The notes beneath the pieces are model-generated. The model saw only the letters and a program-made list of their open reading frames with translations. It searched no databases and had not been told where the DNA came from. From Rugamonas sp. A1-17 (GTDB taxonomy: Bacteria > Pseudomonadota > Gammaproteobacteria > Burkholderiales > Burkholderiaceae_D): a DNA stretch of 64,000 bases. Below, in pieces: positions 1 through 9,030 of this stretch (the stretch's first letter is position 1; every line of letters begins with the position of its first letter). The stretch lies in contig JAJLPB010000019.1 of NCBI GenBank assembly GCA_025548565.1, positions 1 to 64,000 on the forward strand. The letters are read 5' to 3'. Made by a program: the position numbers and the translations under genes.

Positions 1-842
1 GCTCCGCCGCCGCCACCGCCACCGCCTCTCAGACCGCCAGCGCCACCGACACCAACACCGCTTCCCGAGCAATAACCGTTTATTGCCGCCCCAGCACCGC
101 CGCCGCCGCCGCCGCCATCAGAACCGACACCAGACGACTGCCAATCGCCACCAACACCGACACCAGCTGCCGCGTATCCTGCCCCGCCGGCCGCGCTGGT
201 TGATCCGCCAGAGGAGCCGCCGCCACCGCCAGCGCCACCACCTCCGCAAAGACCATAGAGAACAGTGCCGGAACCTGAGACCAAGGCCGTACCGCCGCCA
301 CCGGTTCCTCCGTTTCCGATTGCGCCAGCGCCGCCGCCACCTCCCCCGAAGCCAATGCCCGCGCCACCACCCATCCACAATGAGCCGCTGTTGACGCCGC
401 CGCTACCGCCACTATTAGATATCGGGTTGCCATTCGCATCGGCCCCAAATCCATTCGTGGCGCCGACCACGTAGCGGAATGTGAACGGTGTGCTGTTGCT
501 AATTGTGAGGTAGTTGGTATAGACCTGGCCGCCGCGGATGGTGCTTCCAGCAGCAGCGATCTGAATTCTGATGCAGGTTGTCGATGCAGGAAATGTGACC
601 GTCGTTCCAGATCCGCTTGTGTAGGTGACCTGGTTCGTCAACAGGTGGGTAGCGTCACAGGGCATATTGACGGCAGGAGCTGCACCGACAGAGCTCCCGC
701 CGCCAGATACCGTAGCCGCCGGCGGGAAGTACATATAGGCAGCATTGGACCCAGGTGTAACTACTACTGGAGAAGCTGATGTAGCACCTATGAGAACAAA
801 AGCAGCTAAGGACGCAATTATTTTTAGGAATGGTAATTTCAT
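1..842 (-). CDS. Glycine-rich secreted protein A (3' end beyond left edge)
   Basis: The start is the ATG at 842; the frame has no stop down to base 1, so the C-terminus is missing. The product opens with a signal peptide (MKLPFLKIIASLAAFVLIGA), then the motif SPVVVTPGSNAAYMYFPPA, a short region with two cysteines (MPCD, TTCIR), and then a long low-complexity Gly/Ala/Ser-rich tract. The downstream gene product (1005-2528) has the same signal peptide/PGSNAAYMYFPPA/cysteine/Gly-rich order, so the two are tandem paralogs. Such tracts occur in surface and tail-fibre-like proteins; the function here is unknown. An extracellular location is inferred from the signal peptide. Confidence 0.75.
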   Translation of the reverse strand, partial: MKLPFLKIIASLAAFVLIGATSASPVVVTPGSNAAYMYFPPAATVSGGGSSVGAAPAVNMPCDATHLLTNQVTYTSGSGTTVTFPASTTCIRIQIAAAGSTIRGGQVYTNYLTISNSTPFTFRYVVGATNGFGADANGNPISNSGGSGGVNSGSLWMGGGAGIGFGGGGGGAGAIGNGGTGGGGTALVSGSGTVLYGLCGGGGAGGGGGSSGGSTSAAGGAGYAAAGVGVGGDWQSSGVGSDGGGGGGGAGAAINGYCSGSGVGVGGAGGLRGGGGGGGG

Positions 843-1004
843 GTCTTAATGGCGAGAATGATGGGAAAGACCTACGATTTAACGGCGCCAAAACGTAACT
901 GGAATGACTGCTCGGCGCGGCGTGATTGGGATTTTTTCGAAATTAATACCGCTGACTTTTCCATCAGCAGTCCTCTATTTACGATTAAGCTGACAACACT
1001 AAAA

Positions 1005-2528
1005 TCAGTACCAAATCTTCAAGTACCCTGTCCCGCCAGGATTGCCTGCTGAGACCCCATTGACAATACCGGTACACGCCGAACCAGCTCCGCCGCCACC
1101 CGCACCACCATTTGCACCAACGCTATTGGGGCCTGTTCCGCCTGCACCACCTTTCGTTCCGGTTGCACCACCACCACCACCGCCTCCGCCCGCACCGTTA
1201 TAGTAGGGGCCACGGTTACCGCCACCGCCACCGTCCTGACCAGCGTTTCCGCCGCCTCCGCCGCCTTCGCCACCATTTCCGCCACCTGGTCCGCCAAGCT
1301 GACCAGCATTGCCGCCACCAGCGCCACCAGTGCCTGCACTTGCAGCGGCACTTCCAGCTTGTCCGGCCGTCCCGCCAGCTCCACCCGGGTAAGTTGTAGG
1401 AGAGGCGTATGAAGTGCCTCCAACTCCTCCAACGCCGCCGCTAGACAGGTTGCCGCATGCGCCGGGTACTCCAGCTGTTGCTGGTGCCACGGTTCCCGCA
1501 GCTGCACCACCACCGCCTCCGCCGCCGCCGCCACCACCAGCCGATCCTACGGCGTTTGCCCCGCATCCGCCGGATCCACCCGTCGTGCTGTTGTTTACAC
1601 CGCCACCGCCGGCACCACCACCACCACCACCAGCCAAATTCCCAACGGAGCTAGCTCCGTTGCCTCCGCTGCCACTAGCAGCAATAGCCGCAGCATTGGT
1701 ATATCCTGAGCCACCGCCACCGCCGCCACCGGCGGGATTATTCCAATCGCCGCCGCCGCCGGCGGAGCCGTGACTTAGATTGTTTGTCCCATTGGATTGA
1801 GACAAACCTCCTATACCGGCATTACCGCCCCCCGGGCCACCTGAAATCGCAAGTCCCGTATTACCTCCGCCCGCGCCACCACCTCCACCTCCACAGGCCT
1901 GAGCAACCACATTTCCAGCAAGCAACAATACGCTGCCGCCGCCTCCTGCGCCTCCATGGGATAAATTTGAAGAGCCGCCACCACCGCCCCCAAGCTGCAT
2001 TCCAGCCCCGCCCCCTTGAGGAGGATTCATGGAGAAACCACCAGGGCCTCCACTTGATGTTTGGTTACCAGACAGATCAGAGCCTGCTGTGTTACTAGTC
2101 GAGGCAGTCGAACCAGCGCCGCCAAGCGTGTATGAAAATGTAAAGTTTGCCGATGGCGAGAGCGCCAAATACTTAGTCACAAGCTGCCCAGCCGACCCTG
2201 GTGCACCACCATTTCCACCGCCAAGGCCGCCGCCGCCACCAGCTAACTGAATCTTTACGCAGTTAGCTGCTTGCGGAATCGAGGCGGTAACGTTTTGACC
2301 GCTCGTCCCTGAGTAAGTGAGAGATGCGGTAAACGACCTTGAGGAGTCACAAGGGATTCCACCAGGAGCCGCGACTTGAGAATTCCCGCCGCTGCTAACT
2401 GATGCGGGTGGGAAGTACATGTATGCAGCATTTGAACCAGGCGTAACGACAACCGGCGATGCGATCGCTAAGCCCGCTAGGACGAGAACCGTGCAAGACA
2501 ACACGAATTGCCTGAAATATTTTTTCAT
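1005..2528 (-). CDS. Glycine-rich secreted protein B, paralog of the neighbour
   Basis: About 507 aa. I chose the ATG at 2528 because it begins a clear signal peptide (MKKYFRQFVLSCTVLVLAGL, cleavage near AIA-SP); the frame stays open further upstream without signal-like sequence. After SPVVVTPGSNAAYMYFPPA comes a roughly 60-residue region with cysteines (IPCD, ANCVK), then about 380 residues dominated by GGGG/GAGG runs, and a short non-repetitive end with one Cys that finishes GYLKIWY. The tail-like C-terminus resembles those of other Gly-rich repeat proteins. No catalytic motif is visible. It is probably an exported or surface structural protein. Confidence 0.8.
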   Translation of the reverse strand: MKKYFRQFVLSCTVLVLAGLAIASPVVVTPGSNAAYMYFPPASVSSGGNSQVAAPGGIPCDSSRSFTASLTYSGTSGQNVTASIPQAANCVKIQLAGGGGGLGGGNGGAPGSAGQLVTKYLALSPSANFTFSYTLGGAGSTASTSNTAGSDLSGNQTSSGGPGGFSMNPPQGGGAGMQLGGGGGGSSNLSHGGAGGGGSVLLLAGNVVAQACGGGGGGAGGGNTGLAISGGPGGGNAGIGGLSQSNGTNNLSHGSAGGGGDWNNPAGGGGGGGSGYTNAAAIAASGSGGNGASSVGNLAGGGGGGAGGGGVNNSTTGGSGGCGANAVGSAGGGGGGGGGGGAAAGTVAPATAGVPGACGNLSSGGVGGVGGTSYASPTTYPGGAGGTAGQAGSAAASAGTGGAGGGNAGQLGGPGGGNGGEGGGGGGNAGQDGGGGGNRGPYYNGAGGGGGGGGATGTKGGAGGTGPNSVGANGGAGGGGAGSACTGIVNGVSAGNPGGTGYLKIWY

Positions 2529-2782
2529 GGAGTTTTTTGACCGCAGATGAACAAACTGAAGAACACGCGAAAAGCATGCTATCGCGCAGAGATGCACGCT
2601 ACTACTTGCCTGAAGTATAGGCAGGGCGCAAAAACGGGGGGCGCCAAAATGCGCAGTAAATAAGGAGGGATTTAAACGGGAGCAGAGGCTATTTCCTGCA
2701 AATTCCAACACAAGGTCAAGGACCTAATAGTGTCAGCGTTTTCGATCACACGATGCGACTTGCGAAGCTGCAAGCGAATGAA

Positions 2783-3286
2783 TTATTCCACTTGAAGAAC
2801 CGCCGCCGGTCGAGGATGCTTAGTCAGCAGTTCGGGCGCAACAACATTTTTATACCCAGCCAAGTACACCTTCGTTCGACACTCTCCCTCTGTGAAACTG
2901 AGATGTAATGTGTGCACAAATACAGAGAGATCGCCGTAGCGAAGTGGATAGGCAGTTTGTAACGCATGAAGAATCACGCGCTCATGATGCTGAGCGGCCG
3001 GTATGTCAACTATCACAGAGCAAGCATCGCTCGCCTGAAACAGCAAGTCCGTCGGCTCAACATCACCGGTCCTTCCATCAAGGTATGCGGTGCCCGATAC
3101 GCTGCTACCATCAAGTTGGAAGCACACCGCGCTCAAGCGGCAGACTTCGCCGCGATGAATTACCTGACGGTCGCTCTGCATCGCCGCCAGCAACGCTCTA
3201 TTCCAGCGGCTCGGTGTCATTGGCACGATCGGCGCATCACGAGCATCCTCAACCGCCAATGCCTCTCGTTCGAATATGACGCCCAT
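2783..3286 (-). CDS. Hypothetical protein, 167 aa
   Basis: The frame has balanced, non-repetitive composition (MGVIFEREALAVEDARDAPI...) and sits in the same orientation as rdgC and the Gly-rich genes. No signal peptide, membrane segment or known motif is visible. The two plus-strand frames across it look like shadows, being rich in Arg/His/Ser. The start at 3286 is the first plausible ATG; no strong ribosome site is obvious. Function unknown. Confidence 0.6.
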   Translation of the reverse strand: MGVIFEREALAVEDARDAPIVPMTPSRWNRALLAAMQSDRQVIHRGEVCRLSAVCFQLDGSSVSGTAYLDGRTGDVEPTDLLFQASDACSVIVDIPAAQHHERVILHALQTAYPLRYGDLSVFVHTLHLSFTEGECRTKVYLAGYKNVVAPELLTKHPRPAAVLQVE

Positions 3287-3412
3287 TCCAATGACTCCTA
3301 GTTAAGTCGATTGAGATTCAGTGATCGGCGGCCTTACCGACACTGAAACTATTCGTGCTGAGGGCGGAGCTGACCGTTCCCGCGACGCTCCGCTAAGTCG
3401 CCTGACGATTAA

Positions 3413-4309
3413 CTAAACCTTAGCAAAACCGCCCAGTGCTTCGACGACATCAGCCATCAACTTGGCCAACTCACCAGTCATCAGCATAAAATCGCTATCG
3501 AAGCGCTCGTCGTCATTCTTGGTGCTCGATTCCTTTTCGGCAATCACGTCCAACGGTGTGACGCCCTTGATTGCGAGCGATTCGGTCAGCACGAAGGAGA
3601 TCTTGCTGTCCCAAGTCATAGCCAGGCGGGTGCACTGCTTGCCGGCGGTGATGTGGCGGCGCACTTCGTCCGCTTCCAGTGTGTGGCGCACGTAGCGCAC
3701 GGCGGCCTTGCTCTCGCCGGTGGCGCGCAGTTCGGTATCCATGTCGACCGTGAAGCCGGACGGCGCATCGTCCGCCTGCAGCCATTCGGTCATCACGCCC
3801 ACCGGCGAGCGCTGCACGCGCAGGCTTTCCAGCGGCAGCTTGTCGACCGCCTTGAGCAGCAGCTTGATCACGTCGTCGGCCTTGGCCGGACTGGCCGCAT
3901 TGACCACCAGCCAGCCGTTGACCGGATCAATCCAGGTCCAGACGTCGCTGCGGATCGAGAAGGCGCGCGGCAGCAGTTCGTCAGCCACACGCTCCTTCAG
4001 TTCCTTCATGGCCTTCTTGCCAGGAGGGAAACCCTGGGCTTCTTCCATTTCGGCGGCGCGCGCCTTGGCGACCTGGTTGATGACGGTGTTCGGCAGTAGC
4101 TTCTTCTCGGTGCCCAGCAGGATCAGCATTTGCTTGTTGACGACGTGCACCAGGCCGCCGTTCGGACGCGGCGTGTCCCAACCTTGGCGCAGCAACTCGT
4201 TGCTGCTGGCAGGTGCAAACGCGCATTTCGACAACGCCTCCGAAAGCTGTTCAGCAGTCATGGTCCAGTCCTGCGGCAAACGATAAATCTGCAAATTCTT
4301 GAAAAACAT
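3413..4309 (-). CDS. rdgC: Recombination-associated protein RdgC
   Basis: 298 aa, the usual length of RdgC. Family sequence runs end to end: MFFKNLQIYRL at the start, the LPRAFSIRSDVWTWIDPVNG block in the middle, GKQCTRLAMTWDSKISFVL, and FDSDFMLMTGELAKL near the end. RdgC forms a ring-shaped dimer on double-stranded DNA and restrains RecA-promoted recombination in the nucleoid. An AGGAG precedes the ATG at 4309 by about nine bases. In beta- and gammaproteobacteria the gene is usually chromosomal, but copies also ride on mobile elements. Here it stands alone, and the neighbourhood of SOS and restriction genes suggests an element copy, which is inference. Confidence 0.95.
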   Translation of the reverse strand: MFFKNLQIYRLPQDWTMTAEQLSEALSKCAFAPASSNELLRQGWDTPRPNGGLVHVVNKQMLILLGTEKKLLPNTVINQVAKARAAEMEEAQGFPPGKKAMKELKERVADELLPRAFSIRSDVWTWIDPVNGWLVVNAASPAKADDVIKLLLKAVDKLPLESLRVQRSPVGVMTEWLQADDAPSGFTVDMDTELRATGESKAAVRYVRHTLEADEVRRHITAGKQCTRLAMTWDSKISFVLTESLAIKGVTPLDVIAEKESSTKNDDERFDSDFMLMTGELAKLMADVVEALGGFAKV

Positions 4310-4472
4310 CCGGCCAGTCTCCTGAAAACACTACGGTAAAAAATTTCTGCAATTCCCATGCAGAACATGACGGTATCGACTAACTGCTACCGGCTCAAAA
4401 CAGAACTGGCAGCAGTAAGTCGACACCGACGAAGACGAGTACTGCGCGCAACTTCACTTGCGCGAGAAGGCT

Positions 4473-4625
4473 TCAATCGCCCATCCAGTTCATGCCTTCC
4501 TTATTCATTGGGTGTGCATGCCAGTCATCATCTTCTTGCACTTCTTCTGTCGATACGCTGCCACCAAACACCAGCAACAAGACCAGTGTTACGACTTGCC
4601 AGTGATCCATCAAAAAGTGAGCCAT
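4473..4625 (-). CDS. Small membrane protein, 50 aa
   Basis: A short open frame with AAGGGAAA upstream of the ATG at 4625. The product has a short N-terminus, one transmembrane helix (VVTLVLLLVFGGSV), then an acidic stretch (STEEVQEDDDWHAHP) and ends NWMGD. This is a normal single-pass microprotein layout. It lies between rdgC and the DUF1173-like gene on the same strand. No family recognised. Confidence 0.55.
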   Translation of the reverse strand: MAHFLMDHWQVVTLVLLLVFGGSVSTEEVQEDDDWHAHPMNKEGMNWMGD

Positions 4626-4749
4626 GATATATTTCCCTTTTATCGATAATGTGAGTTGAAGTGGCGTTCGATTGTCGCCGCGTCAGTAAGTCCATCATAC
4701 GATCGAGTAGGGAAGGTGCAACCTCGTTCGGGATCAATCGCTGAACACC

Positions 4750-5982
4750 TTACTCAGCAGTTCCGGTGCGTGGCGGTAGGGCGGGCAAAGCCTCGCGCGG
4801 AAACGCATTCCAGGACACGAGGATTCGCCGCCTGGCTGCGTAGTTTGCAATTCTCCGACTCTTATCCTGAAGGTACTGCTCCGTTTGCATACCCCAAACC
4901 TCGCAATAAACACGCGATGGCGTATCAAGCAAAATGAAGTCGGGGCGCATGTCATCGGTGCCAGACTCATCAATGGCAATTGGCTTCAGATATTTGCGCC
5001 CCTGGGTAGCGAGATATTCGGAAAACTCAATCTCAAAGCTACTTTCGACCGGGATCATGTTGAGGTCAGTACCGATACCTGCGATGGAAACCGTCTGCCA
5101 CCAATCTGGACCACTTGGCTCGATGCACGCAATAGAGACGAGATAGCCTGCCCTTTCAGCCAACAGATTCTGGAAAAAGCGGCGCCCGTCCAGAAATTTA
5201 TCAAGCTGCTCGATACGCACCAGGATCTTAGGCAGTAGCGCGAAGTCCATCATAGGCAGCAGGATTTTCTGCTTCTCGCGTTTGTATTGCTTCATCCGGC
5301 CTATCACAAACAAGCGAGTTGGGCGTGCCTTGGCTCGCTCCAATACCTGCGCATTGTGCAGCTTAGCGAGGCGATCATTGATCCCGGAGCCCAACAGCAT
5401 AAAATCGGCAAGACTGTCCCCGTCTTTGTTGACGAGAATATTTTTGGCAGCATGGATAAGGCTGAAGGAAGCGGAGAACCAACTTCGAGAACCACGATAG
5501 ATGTTGAGCCCAGCCGTTCGCCACAGTTTGAACAATAGCGCCGACTCATTCGCCCGTGAACGCGATGGTGCAGGTGACGCATCGCCACGGGCCTTCTTGG
5601 CCGCGATTTCTTGGGTGCGTCTTTCGATAATGGCCAGCGCCGTCGCCAAGTGGGCACGGTACTGTCCATTGCCCAAGTCGTCGAAGGCTGGGCGGGATCC
5701 CTCGCCGTCGCCGGCATCCGTGTCTTCGCTAAAGAAGCGACAGTCGGCGTCATGATCCAGACCTGTGTCGCGCCAAAGGGCCAGTCCATAATGCATGGTT
5801 GGCTTGTCGCGACCATAGAGCTTTACGCCGATGTGGGGAGCTGCGGCTGGCGTGCAGAGACAATAAGTAACATCCTGAAGGTGCGCTGCGGCTAACGCAC
5901 GAACCCACCTGGGGTTCGTCGCAACTTGCTCGCGCTCGGTGAAGATTGTCTCTCGGACGCGAACATCAAAAGTCTTGGACAT
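4750..5982 (-). CDS. DUF1173-like protein, 410 aa
   Basis: Full-length frame with AGGAG nine bases before the ATG at 5982. It begins MSKTFDVRVRETIF, has an Ala/Lys-rich linker near residues 120-150, and ends with RPDFILLDTPSRVYCEVWGM followed by a Lys/Arg-rich segment. The D...E-W arrangement near the C-terminus resembles restriction-endonuclease-like folds and the DUF1173 family often carried by integrative conjugative elements. That assignment rests on recalled family appearance. No metal-binding finger or membrane segment was seen. Function unknown. Confidence 0.6.
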   Translation of the reverse strand: MSKTFDVRVRETIFTEREQVATNPRWVRALAAAHLQDVTYCLCTPAAAPHIGVKLYGRDKPTMHYGLALWRDTGLDHDADCRFFSEDTDAGDGEGSRPAFDDLGNGQYRAHLATALAIIERRTQEIAAKKARGDASPAPSRSRANESALLFKLWRTAGLNIYRGSRSWFSASFSLIHAAKNILVNKDGDSLADFMLLGSGINDRLAKLHNAQVLERAKARPTRLFVIGRMKQYKREKQKILLPMMDFALLPKILVRIEQLDKFLDGRRFFQNLLAERAGYLVSIACIEPSGPDWWQTVSIAGIGTDLNMIPVESSFEIEFSEYLATQGRKYLKPIAIDESGTDDMRPDFILLDTPSRVYCEVWGMQTEQYLQDKSRRIANYAARRRILVSWNAFPREALPALPPRTGTAE

Positions 5983-6006
5983 AGAAAATGGCTCCTAGAT
6001 CACGCG

Positions 6007-6690
6007 TTACGCAGCTTGCATCACCCGATCGGCGATGATGGTATCGACGTGCCAACCCTGAACCAGGTCGGCGCCAATGTCTTTGGCAAAGTCCAGGATC
6101 GCGGCGTTCTCAACGCCTTCCATGACCACCTGGATTCCACTGGCCTTCCACTGCGCCACAAGCAATCTGAGCACGTTCGCCGCGTCAGAACGGGACATGG
6201 ACTGGCGAACAAACAACCGGTCAATCTTGATGACCGAGGCACGTTTAATGGAGTAGATGCGCTTCAGGCCGTCACGTCCGCTGCCGAAGTCATCGATGGC
6301 AAAGTGAAATCCCAGTTCGATCAGCTCGTTGACCTTATCGGCGATCTGCGAGTAGGGCATGTGTTCTGAATGCGACTCGCTGATCTCAAATACCACTTTG
6401 CGACCACCAGCTGTAGATACGAATTCATCAGTCGGGATCGACATGAGCGACTCATTGGCCAAATTGACAAAAAGCGTGGTGTGGTCGAGCTTATGAGCGC
6501 GCACGTAGTTCAGTGCGGCCCGGTCGACATCGATCCAGTCCATCGTGCTTGGTCCGCGGAAAAGCAGTTCAAAGCCTCTCGCAACCAAGCAATTGGTCCG
6601 CACAATTGGCTGTAATTCGAACTGAACCTGCCCGACTTGGGCGTCATCGACGTCGATGCTGACGCGAGAGTTAATGTTTGGGTTTTGCAT
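6007..6690 (-). CDS. EAL-domain protein (cyclic-di-GMP phosphodiesterase)
   Basis: 227 aa from the ATG at 6690; the longer upstream extension looks non-coding. It is a stand-alone EAL domain. The signature is FELLFRG (ELL variant of EAL), followed by NLANESL, FEISESH, IDDFGSG, VIKIDRLFV, MEGVEN and LVQGW. The metal- and substrate-binding Glu, Asn, Glu, Asp-Asp, Lys, Glu and Gln positions are all present, so the enzyme is probably active in hydrolysing cyclic di-GMP. There is no GGDEF, sensor or membrane domain. No strong ribosome site is visible. Confidence 0.88.
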   Translation of the reverse strand: MQNPNINSRVSIDVDDAQVGQVQFELQPIVRTNCLVARGFELLFRGPSTMDWIDVDRAALNYVRAHKLDHTTLFVNLANESLMSIPTDEFVSTAGGRKVVFEISESHSEHMPYSQIADKVNELIELGFHFAIDDFGSGRDGLKRIYSIKRASVIKIDRLFVRQSMSRSDAANVLRLLVAQWKASGIQVVMEGVENAAILDFAKDIGADLVQGWHVDTIIADRVMQAA

Positions 6691-6875
6691 GGGCAGGGTT
6701 CGATTGCAATAAGTGATGTCACATTGAGAATGGACACACTCTAGCAACTGAAATTCAACACGCAAGGATGAATGGGCGCCCCATTTATGTACGATTCTCT
6801 GCCAAATTCGCACCTATATCTTTCCTTGTCGACACGTATGCATTGCTATGCTGATCGGATTCATAGGGGATTTCA

Positions 6876-7541
6876 GTGCTCGAACTTCAAAAATACTTTG
6901 GCCATGTTTTCAATGACGTCAGCTTGCTTGTACAGGCTTTGACACATAAGAGTTGCGGCCCAAAGAACAACGAACGCCTTGAATTTTTGGGCGACGCCCT
7001 GCTCAACTGCGAAGTAGCTCTACTGTTGTTCGAGAAGTTCGACAATCTGGCCGAAGGCAACATGTCTCGTGTGCGCGCAGGAATGGTTCGCCAGGAGACG
7101 CTGGTCAAAATCGCATGCCGGGCCGGCCTCGCCAAACACATCCGTTACATCGAAGACCCGACAAACCGGTCAGGCCTCTCCAAGGTGAGCGACTCTGTCG
7201 TTGCCGATGCGGTAGAGGCGATATACGGCGCCATATACCTCGATGGCGGGCAAGGGCTAGCCAAGGCGGTCATCAGGCGGCAAATGATCGAAGTACTCAA
7301 CAACGGGGATGCGATCATCGGTAAGGACCCCAAAACCCTGCTGCAAGAGTTTCTGCAAGCTCGGCGCATTGCGGTCCCTACCTACACCCTCATGCGAGCC
7401 TTGAGCGCTTCACAGCCGCTGGCAATGGTCTCCTGTGCCATTCCTGCTTTGAACGTCACCACGACAGGACAGGCCAATACGAAGAAGCAGGCAGAAGCAC
7501 AGGCGGCACTCAAAGCCCTTCGCTTGTGTGAGGCCGCTTAA
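6876..7541 (+). CDS. rnc: Ribonuclease III (accessory copy)
   Basis: 221 aa with a GTG start after AGGGGA. The RNase III signature ERLEFLGDA lies near residue 33, and the second catalytic pair is in ADAVEAIYGAIYLDGG, so both metal-binding clusters are intact. A dsRNA-binding domain follows (DPKTLLQEFLQ...KKQAEAQAALKAL). It cleaves double-stranded RNA. The usual lepB-rnc-era operon is absent; instead the gene overlaps by one base with an exported peptidase gene, so this looks like an extra copy on the island. Confidence 0.92.
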   Translation: MLELQKYFGHVFNDVSLLVQALTHKSCGPKNNERLEFLGDALLNCEVALLLFEKFDNLAEGNMSRVRAGMVRQETLVKIACRAGLAKHIRYIEDPTNRSGLSKVSDSVVADAVEAIYGAIYLDGGQGLAKAVIRRQMIEVLNNGDAIIGKDPKTLLQEFLQARRIAVPTYTLMRALSASQPLAMVSCAIPALNVTTTGQANTKKQAEAQAALKALRLCEAA

Positions 7542-8113
7542 TGATCAAACCAGTAACGGGTGTCGATGACTTGATGTCGCCATCCCGCCGCAAGATCTTG
7601 CGAGCGGCTACGGCAGCTGTCGCATCCTTTACGCTACCAGCGTTCGCCCAGGTGCCAAACTTCTGGGATCTTCCAAGGGAGCTTTGGCTGTACCGTCCCG
7701 ACACCAACGAACAGGTGAGGGCAGTGTATTGGGCCGACGGCCAGCTCGTTCCGGAGGGATACGACGCCATTTGCCGGCTGCTACGGGACACGCACATGAA
7801 CCTCGCCGTGCAGTTCGACATCGTCACCCTGGACATAGCACGCGGCGTATATGGTTGGCTCAAAAGCGCGAACGTCGAACGGCCGCTCATCATCAATTCT
7901 GGCTACAGGCATCCTAAAACCAACGCAGCAGAAGGTGGTGTTCGCAATAGCCTGCACATGCGCGCGCAGGCAATTGACATGCGCATCGAGGGTGTCAGCA
8001 CGGAGTCCGTTGCGCGTTTTGGGTTGTACCTTGCCGGCGGGGGAGTGGGGTTCTATCCGGGAAAACAGTTCACGCACCTGGACCGCGGCCAAGTGCGCTT
8101 CTGGCGGGGATAG
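7541..8113 (+). CDS. Tat-exported M15A/DUF882 peptidase-like protein
   Basis: 190 aa. A twin-arginine signal (SRRKILRAATAAVASF, cleaved near AFA) is followed by a YcbK/MepK-like domain. Zinc ligands are the His in SLHM, the Asp in AIDMRI and the His in THLD, after the typical INSGYRHP block. Family members are murein endopeptidases or carboxypeptidases in the periplasm. The ATG overlaps the rnc stop (TAATG); an alternative start is the Met before SPSRRK, 11 residues in. Pairing with RNase III has no obvious functional logic. Confidence 0.85.
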   Translation: MIKPVTGVDDLMSPSRRKILRAATAAVASFTLPAFAQVPNFWDLPRELWLYRPDTNEQVRAVYWADGQLVPEGYDAICRLLRDTHMNLAVQFDIVTLDIARGVYGWLKSANVERPLIINSGYRHPKTNAAEGGVRNSLHMRAQAIDMRIEGVSTESVARFGLYLAGGGVGFYPGKQFTHLDRGQVRFWRG

Positions 8114-8245
8114 ATTGAAAATTTGGCCGGCCAGGACCCTGTACGACCACGTTCCTGCGATATACCTGATTAAAATCAGAAACTTGGAAAATAGTGTTCG
8201 AAACAAGCTGTTTCGAAAATGACGTCAGCGTTACAAGCGACGTAC

Positions 8246-8950
8246 CTAATCTTTTTCCGAGAAATGCTTGCGCAGGCTACCGAATATACTCCTGAGTTTT
8301 ATCGAAAGCCCGACGTGCTGGGGCTCCGCCGGCACTACTTCAATTGACTCGGCAGTAGCCACAGCAGATGCCTCCAACTGGTCGGCGCCTCCGGCTGGCG
8401 CCTGGTCGCGCGCCGGAGGGTTTTTAAAAAGTGCGTGCTTCAGGCGCCCGTATGCGGCGAAGAAGTCACTGCAGATCTCATCAGTGGTCTGCTCATCGTG
8501 TAGACTAAGCAGGCAGGCCATAATCGCATCCATCGTCACCAGGGCGTCAAAAAGAATTTTGGCCTCCGGAGAAACCAAGCGCATAGGGAGTTTTGTGATC
8601 GTCTTTTCAGCCGGCAGCGAAGAGGCTGGCATTTTGTTCACGAGGTTTTGCAGCACATGTAGTGCCGTCTGCATTTCGTGCAAGCGCAAAATGATACGCT
8701 GCTGCGAATTGAATTTCGACGACAACAGGAACATCTTGTACGTCATGCGATTGAAATCCCGACGGAACACACGTGAGCACTGCCAGGTCACAACCTCAGC
8801 TACGACGCGCTCGCTAAACTTGCTGTTGATCCGCTCGATCTTATCGGCTTCTTTCATCTCCGATGCGACCAGACGAACGCTCGGATATTTCAATTCCTCA
8901 GTCAATGCAATGTCTTTCTTTTTGCGGCGGAAGGTTCGCCAACGTGGCAC
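8246..8950 (-). CDS. KIERI-family hypothetical protein, copy 1
   Basis: 234 aa if the GTG at 8950 is used; a Met 31 codons in is another possible start. Residues 36-100 (KIERINSKFSERVVAEV, RVFRRDFNRM, then a helical stretch) align by eye with the next gene (KIERITTVVDTRITARF, REIRRDFNLL). It is rich in predicted helix, with a linker (PPARDQAPAGGADQ) and a basic C-terminus. No enzyme motif is seen. Plasmid and conjugative-element proteins often look like this, but the family is not recognised. Confidence 0.6.
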   Translation of the reverse strand: MPRWRTFRRKKKDIALTEELKYPSVRLVASEMKEADKIERINSKFSERVVAEVVTWQCSRVFRRDFNRMTYKMFLLSSKFNSQQRIILRLHEMQTALHVLQNLVNKMPASSLPAEKTITKLPMRLVSPEAKILFDALVTMDAIMACLLSLHDEQTTDEICSDFFAAYGRLKHALFKNPPARDQAPAGGADQLEASAVATAESIEVVPAEPQHVGLSIKLRSIFGSLRKHFSEKD

Positions 8951-9030
8951 GTTGGATTGTGGCCGGATGGCCTTAGATATCTGCTACACAGTATAGTGGC
9001 CGGCAAAGCCCATGCAACCTATTGAGCACC

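Noticed and set aside
83..474. Plus- and minus-strand frames across the glycine-rich gene at the left end (Arg/His/Pro-rich)
   Set aside because: Shadows of the GC-rich Gly codons; low-complexity and without ribosome sites.
1112..2250. Plus-strand Pro/His-rich frames across the second Gly-rich gene
   Set aside because: They mirror the GGN codons of the minus-strand gene, with no independent coding signal.
3462..4286. Plus-strand frames opposite rdgC
   Set aside because: rdgC is a well-conserved full-length gene; the opposite frames are its shadows.
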